Of a stretch of 64,000 nucleotides of DNA, positions 51,976 through 60,025 are shown in pieces. How positions within the stretch are numbered: the stretch's first letter is position 1; every line of letters starts with the position of its first letter. The notes beneath the pieces are model-generated. The model made no database searches. It saw only the letters and a program-made list of their open reading frames with translations, and was not told the origin of the DNA. The translations under genes were made by a program, and so were the position numbers. Source of the stretch: an uncultured Verrucomicrobiae bacterium (GTDB lineage Bacteria > Verrucomicrobiota > Verrucomicrobiia > Limisphaerales > UBA1096); assembly GCA_937770485.1 (NCBI GenBank), contig CALJHX010000030.1:1-64000 (forward strand), in the 5' to 3' direction.

Positions 51976-52926
51976 TCACCTTTTACTATTATCAGCGTGA
52001 AACATGAATTCAGCCCAGATTGGACGATGATCTGACAGTGGCTTTCCATATTTGACCCATTCTTTTTTATAACGATTCATTTGAAATTCTGCTTCTGGAT
52101 TATTATGTGCGCTATTAATTATCCCGCCCCTAGTTACACTTACTTTTAAAGTCTTAGTTTTAAAAAAAATGTGATCAATCACTCCAGATTCATTACCAGA
52201 CTCAATATGCTTGTGGGTACTAATCTTTACCGTATCAATCGGCAGTTCTTCCCAGATAGATTTCACTCCGATTTTATTGAAGGATTTTAACGCGCCTTCA
52301 TTTAAATGATTATTAAAATCCCCTAAAATAAACAAGTTCTCACTCGCGAAACTACTGATCAAGTTTTCCGCAATAAAAGCTGCTGCAGATTCTTCAACCT
52401 CTAGTTGCCCGGGTATGTGAGTTGAGTAGATTGTTAGCGGCACACCCCTTATGTTTGCTTTTGCTGATACTAACGATGCAGGTTTCCATCCTTTGGCATT
52501 TATTACAACTTCCCCTTTGTCGAATAACGGAAACCGACATAATATTGACTTGTATTTATTCATGTGATTTGCAGAAGAAATTTTACCAACATGGACATGC
52601 TCCATCCCTAATACCTGACCAACACGCGCTGTCCAGTCGCCATTAGGCACTTCATTGAAACAAATAACATCCAAGTCATATTCCTTGAACATTTCACCTA
52701 TTGATTGCGGTTTTGCCCACAAACCAAACAATACATTGTAAGCTGCAAATCTAATTCCTATTTTAGCTTCTATATTTACTTTATTCTTTAATTCTCCTTG
52801 TTCAAATGAGGTTTTTGAAGAAAGATTTATTTTCTCATTAAGGGGTCGTAAACTCGCAAATGAGGTGTAAGCCCCGCACCCCACCAACATCACGGCTGCC
52901 GTTGTTGTGAGTAGTAGATTTTTCAT
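51976..52926 (-). CDS. Endonuclease/exonuclease/phosphatase family lipoprotein
   Basis: 316 residues. Leader MKNLLLTTTAAVMLVGCGAY with lipobox LVGC, of the shared leader family. The EEP fold is complete: RFAAYNVLFGL (catalytic Asn), VICFNEVPNGDW (metal Glu), IYSTHIPGQ (His), LFILGDFNNHLNEGAL (Asp and Asn) and SDHRPIWAEF (Asp-His pair). Possible substrates are nucleic acids, lipids or inositol phosphates; the cell-surface location suggests extracellular DNA or phosphate scavenging. AT-rich compared with the core. Its stop is followed at once by a tail fragment. Confidence 0.88.
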   Translation of the reverse strand: MKNLLLTTTAAVMLVGCGAYTSFASLRPLNEKINLSSKTSFEQGELKNKVNIEAKIGIRFAAYNVLFGLWAKPQSIGEMFKEYDLDVICFNEVPNGDWTARVGQVLGMEHVHVGKISSANHMNKYKSILCRFPLFDKGEVVINAKGWKPASLVSAKANIRGVPLTIYSTHIPGQLEVEESAAAFIAENLISSFASENLFILGDFNNHLNEGALKSFNKIGVKSIWEELPIDTVKISTHKHIESGNESGVIDHIFFKTKTLKVSVTRGGIINSAHNNPEAEFQMNRYKKEWVKYGKPLSDHRPIWAEFMFHADNSKR

Positions 52927-53174
52927 AGACGCAAGAGAGTCTCAATAGTCTAGTTGATGATTTCAAGAGCTAAATACCTTCGCTAGAGTCGGGTACTTAT
53001 CCCTTATTCACATGGCGAAGGGCCACCTCTGCGCCTCTAATGAAGTTGAGCGGGCATAAACTTAACCTAAACGTAATCGCTTCGCTTGCCCCTTTGCGTG
53101 TTCATCGTTCAGGGGCCAGTAGTCAGACTAATCTAACGAGGACTTTGGTTGCGATGGAAGCGTTCTGCTTTTTC

Positions 53175-53342
53175 TTAACTGTTTAGAGTTTCGCTTGAAC
53201 TTGCATCACCGCTGTCTCTTTTAGTGGAACCTGCCTTTGCAGTTGTTCGGTAGGGCCGATCGCTTAGGCTCAACCTGGCATAGGAAACACTTCTTCGGTA
53301 CCAAAGTCCTCGTATTGCTCGACTGCTTGAATCGAAAACCCG
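53175..53342 (-). pseudogene. N-terminal stub of a tyrosine integrase
   Basis: After a stop at 53343 the minus frame reads RVFDSSSRAIRGLWYRRSVS then YARLSLSDRPY, then unrelated residues to TAA 53175-53177. This resembles the arm-binding start of verrucomicrobial integrases (KVYDGRKRRIRGLW, FYAQLSL), the same piece found on the other side of the tRNA at 53663-53833. No catalytic domain is present. Confidence 0.45.
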
Positions 53343-53426
53343 TCAAAACGATTTGTCTGAAGAAGACTTTCTGGAAGAAGAATAGGCACCAAAACAGGTG
53401 CCCCCGACGTTTGTTGTTTTTTTGTT

Positions 53427-53451
53427 CACTGTTTGTATGCCTTAAACAGTG
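53427..53451. terminator. Perfect 8-bp inverted repeat downstream of the tRNA
   Basis: CACTGTTT and AAACAGTG with a 9-base loop, about 30 bases past the tRNA 3' end. No T-run follows in the tRNA direction; a T-run precedes it on the other strand. A second 6-bp hairpin (GGCACC/GGTGCC) lies at 53385-53402. Weak terminator candidates. Confidence 0.35.
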
Positions 53452-53482
53452 ATTTAGATGCCGGAATTCGGCCCTACTAAAA

Positions 53483-53569
53483 TGGTACCAGTGGAGGGAA
53501 TCGAACCCACACTCTCGTGAAAGAAGCGGATTTTGAATCCGCCGCGTCTACCAATTCCGCCACACTGGC
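53483..53569 (-). tRNA. tRNA-Leu (CAA)
   Basis: The minus strand reads a complete class II tRNA: acceptor GCCAGTG pairs with CACTGGT, D-arm GGCGGAATTGGTAGACGC, anticodon stem GCGGA/TCCGC around loop TTCAAAA (anticodon CAA), a variable arm CTTCTTTCACGAGAG, T-arm GTGGGTTCGATTCCCTC, and an encoded CCA. Length is 87 bases. It is flanked on both sides by integrase stubs, so it or its surroundings have been an integration hotspot. Confidence 0.96.
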
Positions 53570-53662
53570 TACCTGAATTTACTCAATAAAACCGGGCGTT
53601 TTCTGGTTTTTAAGGTTCACCTCAACCACCCGTTGTGCTAGTTTTTGTGCTACTATTACAAG

Positions 53663-53833
53663 ATGAAACACAACGAAACTCGCAGCAACAACACCCCCCC
53701 CCGCGACGACACGTTGCCGACGCGAGAAGGAGTTAAGTATCAAAAAGTTTATGACGGACGCAAGCGTAGAATTCGCGGCCTCTGGAATCGTGGCGGCGTG
53801 TTCTACGCTCAGCTCTCGCTCCCAAACAGATAA
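53663..53833 (+). pseudogene. N-terminal stub of a tyrosine integrase
   Basis: 56 residues from ATG 53663: KHNETRSNNTPPRDDTLPTR, then YQKVYDGRKRRIRGLWNRGG and VFYAQLSLPNR. The segment DGRKRRIRGLW...FYAQLSL is characteristic of the arm-type DNA-binding start of integrases in this phylum. The frame stops immediately afterwards, so the core-binding and catalytic domains are lost. It points away from the tRNA. Confidence 0.65.
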
Positions 53834-54315
53834 ACCGACTGACACCATTAGGGATAGAGAAGCAAAACTGAAAGGAAATGAGAAGCTTAGATCAGTCTAA
53901 TTCACATCCATAATTATGTCCGAAGTCAAAAACGACAAAGACGCGGCCCAGGGCACCCCTGGGGTTATTCACAATGGCGCCGATCAATCCGGCACCTACG
54001 GGGGGGCTTTGTGTTTTTGTCGACGGATGCTTTTGGCATGAGTAGTAGTTTCATTTGCCTTCAGCTTTCAACCAATCCACAACGAGCGAAAGAGGCCTTT
54101 AATCGTTGGGATGCCAATGTCGTCCCCCACCTTGGAACCCACCTGCGGCCAGATTACAGTGTACGGTTGCTAAGTTATTACCTCAGAAATTGATGGTAAA
54201 CAACAGAGCTCAATCGGATGAAACACCTTTCCCTTGCACAATAACAAATAGTAAAAAATATATATACCCTTAAACCATTGCAAAACCGGCTGCCCCCCGT
54301 TATTTGGTCGTGCTT
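53834..54315. other. Remnant-rich spacer
   Basis: ATG 53916 opens a 40-codon frame (SEVKNDKDAAQGTPGVIHNG) that stops soon and matches nothing I know. At 54051-54074 the minus strand reads a short tail fragment (LKAEGK then TGA) overlapping an ATG of a leader fragment (MKLLLMPKAS). Nothing else is recognised. Confidence 0.4.
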
Positions 54316-54477
54316 GTGAACCTCATCGACAAAAAAAAACAGATGACTGCGCGTCTGTCGGTGACTCCAAGGACACTGGAGAACTGGATGAAGAGGGGTC
54401 TTGTCCCCTACATTAGGATTGGCAGAGTGGTGCGATACGACCTTGAGGAAGCGATGCGTACCCTAAAGCGGCGTTAG
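54316..54477 (+). CDS. Excisionase-like helix-turn-helix protein
   Basis: A 53-residue gene starting at GTG 54316: LIDKKKQMTARLSVTPRTLE, NWMKRGLVPYIRIGRVVRYD, LEEAMRTLKRR. The pattern, SvxprTLenWxkrGlvPyiRiGrvvRY, is the AlpA/MerR-like excisionase DNA-binding domain (HTH_17). Such proteins direct excision or repress genes of mobile elements. Its place by an integrase stub and tRNA-Leu supports that origin. It is intact while the integrase is not, so it may persist as a regulator. Confidence 0.75.
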   Translation: MNLIDKKKQMTARLSVTPRTLENWMKRGLVPYIRIGRVVRYDLEEAMRTLKRR

Positions 54478-54653
54478 GGGCGCAACTATGGGATAGACGT
54501 GTGAGCAGAGGGCGTGCAAAGGATTTGTGCTACTTTGTGTGCTACTTTTCGCCTGCGCAAGCAGGGGTGAAGAAAACGATTTTTCCTAGGAAATAGAGGG
54601 ATTATGAAACAAGAAAATACCCCAAAAAGAAGTTTTAAGGCTGAAGGCATTTT

Positions 54654-54711
54654 GCGGCAACAGTTAAAACGGCTTGAAAACTGCGCTTATCGGATTGACA
54701 GTTCCCTTGAT
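54654..54711 (+). repeat. Upstream element U, copy 1
   Basis: Begins GCGGCAACAGTTAAAACGGC and continues TTGAAAACTG, then CGGATTGAC; the ankyrin leader ATG follows at 58 bases. Copies 2 (57095-57155) and 3 (59968-60025) keep the same order and spacing. In all three the frame before ATG is open and reads RQQLKRxEN then RxD. Confidence 0.8.
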
Positions 54712-55922
54712 ATGAAATCATTACTCGTTTCAATCGTGGCAGCCGTACTTGTGGGTTGTGGAGAATCACAGCAATCATCTTCAACAGATGAGGGGAAGCC
54801 GGTTGAACCAGTTGCTCGGTCTTCACAACCACCAAAAAATAGCTCAAAAATAAAGGCACCAAAGGTTCCAATTCATAAAGCTGCATATGAAGGAAATTTT
54901 GAAATTGTAAAACAACATCTAGCTGCTGGTACAGATGTGAATAAAGAAACTGATTTCATTGCATCAAGCAGCCGCTGGTGGTCATATGTCTATAGCATCA
55001 CTATCTAATCGAAAAAGGAGCGAATGTGAATGCAAATGGATCAGGGAAAGGATCCCCATTGTTAGTCGCAGCTAATGCAGGTAATAAAGAAATTGCCGAA
55101 TTATTGATTGAAAAAGGAGCGGATGTGAATTCTGCTGATGACGATGGCAGTACATCTCTTGATTGGGCTGAATCAGAAGAAAATAAAGAAGTCGCTGCTC
55201 TACTCCGCAAACACGGGGGCAAGACGGGTGCTGAACTTTGGGCCGAAGAATCATATTTTGGCGCTGCTAGCTTAGGGGATATTGAAGCAGTTAAAAAGCA
55301 CTTGGCAACTGGTACGGATGTGAATTTAATGGATGAGGAGTACGGGGCGATTCCTTTGCATCGTGCGGCTGGTGGTGGGCACAAGGAAGTTGTGGCACTA
55401 CTCATCACCAAAGGAGCCGATGTTAATATAAAGGATGTTGATAGTGAAACACCATTAGATTGGGCTGAATCAGAAGAACATAAAGAAACCGCTGACATCC
55501 TCCGCAAACACGGCGGCAAGACAGGTGAAGAACTAGAACCCTCTGAAGCCAATACGGAAGCTTCATTGGGGGAATCGCCAATGGAAGTACAAGCAGAAGC
55601 GACGGGGTTCGACGTTTCAGACATCTCAATTTTCCTTGCTGCCGATGCAGGGAATATTGGAGCCGTCAAAAAGCACTTAGCGTCAGGTGAGAATGTGAAC
55701 TCGCAGGACCCAGAACTTGCAACTCCTTTGCATTATGCGGCTAGTGGAGGTCACAAGGAAGTCGCCGATTTTTTCATCGAAAAAGGTGCAACTGTTAATG
55801 CCTTGGGGGTTCATGGAACACCGCTAGATAATGCCATCAGACAAAACCACACCGAAGTCGCCGAACTCCTCCGCAAACACGGCGGCAAGACGGGTGAAGA
55901 ATTGAAAGCTGAGGGAAAATGA
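54712..55922 (+). pseudogene. Ankyrin-repeat lipoprotein with two frameshifts
   Basis: ATG 54712 gives leader MKSLLVSIVAAVLVGCGESQ with lipobox LVGC and a Pro/Lys/Ser linker, then a first ankyrin unit (PIHKAAYEGNFEIVKQHLAA, GTDVNKETDF). Around 54955-55010 the frame changes twice: HQAAAGGHMSIASL is in a second frame and IEKGANVNANG in a third, which then runs open to 55922. That part holds about five more ankyrin units, with three internal copies of LRKHGGKTGxEL and the final tail EELKAEGK. Without the lesions it would be a lipoprotein of about 400 residues mediating protein contacts at the cell surface. Possible sequencing errors should be considered. Confidence 0.8.
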
Positions 55923-55949
55923 ATAAATTCTGAATACAATAATATCTAA

Positions 55950-56942
55950 ATGAAAAAATTGTATGATGCAAGTGAAGGTCTAAGTATCGGGAAACAAGTA
56001 ATATGTGCTCTGTTAGCCTGTGTTATAATAATATGTATTTTTGGTGGGGTGTTTTTGGCCGGTGCATTTTTATCAGACTACTATAATGATAATAGAGGAT
56101 GGGTGATAACCATTTTAATGGCGGTGTCTGGTCTTAGTTTGTTGTGGTTTCTTGTTTGTCGCAGTTTTGTGACGAGGATTGAAAATAAAGAAACGACTCC
56201 TGTTAATGAATTAAGTGCTGGAGATGTAGAAATCGTTGGTAAAGTTAAGTCTGTAGGTGAATCAATTATCAGCCCAACGGGGCACAATTGTGTGTATTAT
56301 GCCTCTTATTGGGTGAATAAGATTTATACTCATAGAGGCAATGGCGAAAGCGGTGGCTCTACTGATATAAGTTATGTTCTGGTAGCAGATAATGTTCGCA
56401 ATTCTTCATTTGTTATTGCAGATGAATCTGGAGAGATAGAATTAGATTTGAGCGATGTTCAATATCAAAGCGTGCATGGTTTGTGGATGAATCAATTTAA
56501 AGGTATCAAATTAAAGAATCCACAACGAAGCCCTATTGGTGGAATTGCATCCTCACAATATGAAGAATATAATTTAAAAGCAGGAGATAATTTTTATTAT
56601 AATGGAGCTATTGGGGAATTTAATTATAAAGACAAAACTGAAATTTCCGATTTACCCCCTATTATCGGAACTGCCAATAGAGATAAAGCTGAAATTTCTG
56701 ATTTGCCTCCTGTTATTTTAAAGGAGTCTGAATGGACACTTCCCGAAATCCCAGCTGGCACAAGAAAATGGAAACTAGAAGGTGGGATAATAGGCAACAG
56801 GACAGAAGAAGACATTGGCAGTTCTTATCAAAAAGGGATGAATATTTCATTAGTTGTTACAATTATATTATGGGTAATAGTAATATTTCTTCTTTTTTTG
56901 CCTTCGGAAATTTACCGTATACTAAAAGAAATCATAGGGTAA
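55950..56942 (+). CDS. GIDE/BAM-like membrane protein
   Basis: 330 residues. Two N-terminal membrane helices (QVICALLACVIIICIFGGVF and VITILMAVSGLSLLWFLVC) and one at the C-terminus (ISLVVTIILWVIVIFLLFL) enclose a soluble domain. It reads GKVKSVGESIISPTGHNCVYY, then FVIADESGEIELDLSDV, resembling the GIDE (beside-a-membrane) domain of MUL1-like proteins; no RING is present. A 13-residue unit (DKxEISDLPPxI) is duplicated near residues 225-255. The gene is AT-rich (clearly below the core). After its TAA the same frame runs on for 33 residues coding another hydrophobic segment (LIVLLLLCLRGTVLPAIGYI), so the stop may be recent. Confidence 0.6.
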   Translation: MKKLYDASEGLSIGKQVICALLACVIIICIFGGVFLAGAFLSDYYNDNRGWVITILMAVSGLSLLWFLVCRSFVTRIENKETTPVNELSAGDVEIVGKVKSVGESIISPTGHNCVYYASYWVNKIYTHRGNGESGGSTDISYVLVADNVRNSSFVIADESGEIELDLSDVQYQSVHGLWMNQFKGIKLKNPQRSPIGGIASSQYEEYNLKAGDNFYYNGAIGEFNYKDKTEISDLPPIIGTANRDKAEISDLPPVILKESEWTLPEIPAGTRKWKLEGGIIGNRTEEDIGSSYQKGMNISLVVTIILWVIVIFLLFLPSEIYRILKEIIG

Positions 56943-57094
56943 CCCAACGTTTTAATTGTTTTACTGCTCTTATGTTTGCGTGGGACTGTACTCCCAGCTA
57001 TTGGTTATATTCTATGGCTACTTTTTGACATATATTTCAAATGAAAACTAAACCAACCCGCTCCACCACTTGAACGCCACAGGGTTGTTATTCA

Positions 57095-57155
57095 GCGGCA
57101 GCAGTTAAAACGGGTTGAAAACTGGGGTCAGCGGGATGACCGTCTGTTCTGCGTA
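57095..57155 (+). repeat. Upstream element U, copy 2
   Basis: GCGGCAGCAGTTAAAACGGG, TTGAAAACTG, CGGGATGACCG, then ATG at 61 bases. Differs from copies 1 and 3 mainly at third-codon-type positions of the open frame and in the last 15 bases. Confidence 0.75.
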
Positions 57156-57377
57156 ATGAATCAAAACAAGAAAACGTTTATATTTTTATTTGGTGGGATG
57201 GCCGTGATGGTCGTTACAACGGTCTGTGGAGCGGTGATTATGATTGCATTGGATGACGCCGCAGGAGGCAGCCTGGATGGAACAACAAGGAGACAAGGGA
57301 ACCGAGACGGAACTGAGCAACCCCGCCTACAAAGGAAAGTGGGGTGGCAGGGAAGTCATTCAATAGGAGTGGCTTGA
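57156..57377 (+). CDS. Small membrane protein behind a U element
   Basis: 73 residues: NQNKKTFIFLFGGMAVMVVT then TVCGAVIMIALDD form one membrane helix, followed by a polar Gly/Arg-rich tail. It follows copy 2 of the U element with the same spacing as the lipoprotein leaders but does not have the lipobox leader itself. No family is recognised; it may be a truncated gene. Confidence 0.45.
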   Translation: MNQNKKTFIFLFGGMAVMVVTTVCGAVIMIALDDAAGGSLDGTTRRQGNRDGTEQPRLQRKVGWQGSHSIGVA

Positions 57378-57456
57378 CCCATCCCACGATTCCCGAGCCA
57401 TTAGATCTTTAGCTGAGCAGCCCCCGTTAGACCAACTGATACACGATTCGATCACC

Positions 57457-59280
57457 ATGAAACGACTCCTCTCAACCCTTGCCGCTTTCGCCCTCGCCTA
57501 CACGAGCGCCTGGGCTCGCCCCAATGTGCTCATCGTCATGACCGACGACCAGGGCTATCCAGAACTCTCGGTACACGGCAATCCAGTCCTTCAGACACCT
57601 CATCTCGATCGCCTGCACAGCCAAAGTCTTCGCCTGAGCGACTACCATGTCACACCGATGTGTACACCTACACGGGGTCAGTTGCTAACCGGAATCGATG
57701 CCGCTCGGAATGGCGCTGCGAACGTGAGCAGCGGCCGCGCTCTCCTGCGACCGGAGATTCCCACCATGGCCAACTACTTCGGCGATGCGGGTTTTGCCAC
57801 CGGTGTTTTCGGGAAGTGGCACCTCGGCGCCAACTATCCGTATCGCCCGCAGGATCGGGGATTCCAGGAAAGCGTCTGGTATCCGTCTTCCTCGATCCCG
57901 TCCGTGCCTGCGTATTGGGGGAACGACTATTTTGATGACGTCTACACACGCAACGGCAAGAACGAGCGGTTCAAGGGCTACTGCACCGATGTGTTTTTCG
58001 CGGAAGCCAAGGCGTTCATGAAGAAATCGACCAAGGCCAAAAAGCCCTTCCTTTGCTATCTCGCGACCAATACCCCACATGGTCCGTTCATCCCGAAGCC
58101 TGAGGATCGGGAAGTGATCGCTGAAAGACTGAAGGATCCACAGTTTGATCACCTCAAAGATAACTTGAAGAAGAATCTCGCCAATTACCTGGGCATGATC
58201 CGAAACATCGATGCCAACATGGGGGGCTTGATGCAGTTCCTCGATGATGAAGGGCTGACTGACAATACGATTCTGATCTTCCAGACTGACAACGGCAGTC
58301 TTCTCGGTCCCCAGTATTTCAACGCGGGGATGCGGGGCAAGAAAACGGAACTCTGGGAAGGAGGACACAGGGTTCCCTGCTTCATCCGTTGGCCCAACGG
58401 CAATCTCGCAAAACCGCAGGACATCGGCGGATTGACTCAGGTGCAGGACATTCTGCCGACCTTGTTGGACTTATGCCAAATCAATGCAGAGAGCGGACCC
58501 GAGTTTGACGGAATGAGTCTCGCTCCGGTTTTACGGGGTGAACAACAGGTTTCCGATGAGAGGGTTCTCATCATGAACTACAGCAGGATGCCGGGCTTCT
58601 CGAATTATCCATCGCCCCATAGCCAAACACAGATGCGGGCCGACCAGGCGGGCGTGCTGTGGAAGCGTTGGCGCCTTTTGGAAGACAGGGAACTCTACAA
58701 TCTGGACTCTGATCCGCTCCAGCAGACCAACATCATCGATCAACATCCGGAGGTGGTGGCGAAACTACGAAAGCGCCTTACCGCGTGGTGGGACAGAGTC
58801 GGCACGACTGCGAACGAGGAGCAGCGCATCATCATTGGAACAGAACACGAGAATCCCACCAAACTATCCGGCACCGAATGGCTCGATGTGTTTATCGATC
58901 AACAAAGACAGATTCTCAAAGGCTCACAGAAGAGCGGCTATTGGCTGATCGACGTGGCTCAGGCGGGCGAATACGACATTGAGCTTCGTCGCTGGCCCAA
59001 GGAAGCCGATGGGACGATCAGCGGAACCTTGCCCGATGGGACCGGCACGGCGCTACCTATCACCCATGCGAGTCTTTTCGTTAGCGGCCACAATCACATG
59101 AGCATTGGCAAAAAACGCGCCTATCAATTTGAGGGCCTGACCAAACGAGTCAGGGAAGTAGACAAAGGAGCTGTTTTTACGATGAAGTTAAAGAAAGGCC
59201 CCACAGCTTTGCACACCTGGTTTAAAGGCAGGGATGATACGATGCTAAGCGCCTACTACGTTTACGTCACGCGGCAATAG
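57457..59280 (+). CDS. Sulfatase (formylglycine-type), secreted
   Basis: 607 residues with signal peptide (LLSTLAAFALAYTSAWA). RPNVLIVMTDDQGYPELSVH gives the metal Asp pair; CTPTRGQLLTG near residue 68-72 is the CxPxR site where Cys becomes formylglycine. GVFGKWHLG and NTPHGPFIPKP carry further active-site residues, and FQTDNGSLLGPQYFNAGMRG closes the site. It hydrolyses sulfate esters, typically of algal polysaccharides. A C-terminal extension after residue 480 (KSGYWLIDVAQAGEYDIELR) looks like a beta-sandwich. Start ATG 57457; needs a formylglycine-generating enzyme coded elsewhere. Confidence 0.93.
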   Translation: MKRLLSTLAAFALAYTSAWARPNVLIVMTDDQGYPELSVHGNPVLQTPHLDRLHSQSLRLSDYHVTPMCTPTRGQLLTGIDAARNGAANVSSGRALLRPEIPTMANYFGDAGFATGVFGKWHLGANYPYRPQDRGFQESVWYPSSSIPSVPAYWGNDYFDDVYTRNGKNERFKGYCTDVFFAEAKAFMKKSTKAKKPFLCYLATNTPHGPFIPKPEDREVIAERLKDPQFDHLKDNLKKNLANYLGMIRNIDANMGGLMQFLDDEGLTDNTILIFQTDNGSLLGPQYFNAGMRGKKTELWEGGHRVPCFIRWPNGNLAKPQDIGGLTQVQDILPTLLDLCQINAESGPEFDGMSLAPVLRGEQQVSDERVLIMNYSRMPGFSNYPSPHSQTQMRADQAGVLWKRWRLLEDRELYNLDSDPLQQTNIIDQHPEVVAKLRKRLTAWWDRVGTTANEEQRIIIGTEHENPTKLSGTEWLDVFIDQQRQILKGSQKSGYWLIDVAQAGEYDIELRRWPKEADGTISGTLPDGTGTALPITHASLFVSGHNHMSIGKKRAYQFEGLTKRVREVDKGAVFTMKLKKGPTALHTWFKGRDDTMLSAYYVYVTRQ

Positions 59281-59289
59281 ACTCACCTC

Positions 59290-59730
59290 ATGAGAACCAT
59301 AAGATACAAACTGCTCGAATATTTTGAAAACGGAACTGTTCAACTCTTCAATCTGAGAGATGACATGGGTGAGCAAAACGATCTATCGAAAATTGAAGGC
59401 CGGAAGGCCAAGGAACTCACAGCAAAGCTTCATCAATGGCGCAAAGATGTAGATGCGCAAATGATGCCCCCCAATCCTGATTATGACATTGCTCTCGACC
59501 CATGGTCAGGAAAGGAAACATCTAAAGGGTCAAAGATCGTTAACGCGCCGGGATACATGAACACTTCGACACAGAAGCTCATACTGACCTACAGCAGACG
59601 CTCGGAAGCCGTATCCAACTTCGGCACAACGAGCGGCTGGAACCACGAGCATCTCTGGTGCAACTCCTACGACAATGAGCAAATAATCAACCCGTCCAGA
59701 CTAACGAAAGCTTTGGCCCAATTTGGATAA
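59290..59730 (+). pseudogene. Chimeric remnant: sulfatase end joined to an endonuclease-I-like piece
   Basis: The 146-codon frame has two unrelated parts. Residues 1-75 (IRYKLLEYFENGTVQLFNLR, DDMGEQNDLS, KELTAKLHQWRKDVDAQMMP, PNPDYD) are the C-terminal end of another sulfatase. From about residue 90 (STQKLILTYSRRSEAVSNFG, TTSGWNHEHLWCNSY) it matches endonuclease I/NucM-like domains, which have GWNREHLWP. Neither has its active site or start. It seems a fusion of two gene ends produced by deletion. Confidence 0.6.
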
Positions 59731-59873
59731 CTCGATCACCTCAATACAGATAAGACCGTTCATTTTGTGCGGGCGGTTAGGTGACTCGGGCAATCGCCAG
59801 TTGGCAAAACGTTGCCTATCTTGGAATGACTAGGTTTCATTCCAGCTAGGGGGCTGACTTGATCAAACGAAAA

Positions 59874-59954
59874 AACGACGCCGCAGAAACCACTGACCTC
59901 CTCCGCAAACACGGTGGCAAGACGGGTGAAGAATTGAAAGCTGAGGGGAAGTAG
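59874..59954 (+). repeat. Isolated ankyrin tail copy
   Basis: Codes NDAAETTDLLRKHGGKTGEE then LKAEGK, ending TAG 59952-59954. No start or ankyrin repeats remain. Followed after 13 bases by U element copy 3 and the next leader, giving the order tail, U, leader. Confidence 0.8.
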
Positions 59955-59967
59955 CCAACCCACCTCT

Positions 59968-60025
59968 GCGGCAACAGTTAAAACGCCTTGAAAACTGCAC
60001 TCATCGGGTTGACGGTCGGTTCACC
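59968..60025 (+). repeat. Upstream element U, copy 3
   Basis: GCGGCAACAGTTAAAACGCC, TTGAAAACTG, CGGGTTGACGG, then ATG 60026 at 58 bases, before the ankyrin-deacetylase lipoprotein. Nearly identical to copy 1. Confidence 0.8.

Larger units (their letters stand above)
53633..54549 (+). mobile_element. Remnant of a small integrative element beside tRNA-Leu
   Basis: Bounded by related motifs with paired TTGTGCTA words: left 53633-53654 and right 54525-54549 (each has two copies of GTGCTA about 13-15 bases apart). Inside are an integrase N-terminal stub, a short ankyrin-leader fragment and an intact excisionase-like HTH gene. The repeats may be old attachment sites, but the tRNA sequence is not duplicated at the right end, so the boundaries are uncertain. 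Confidence 0.4.

Noticed and set aside
49928-60025. Tail copies as integron attC sites
   Set aside because: attC sites need paired R and L boxes and a fold-back structure. The tail is coding, not palindromic, and no integron integrase is present.
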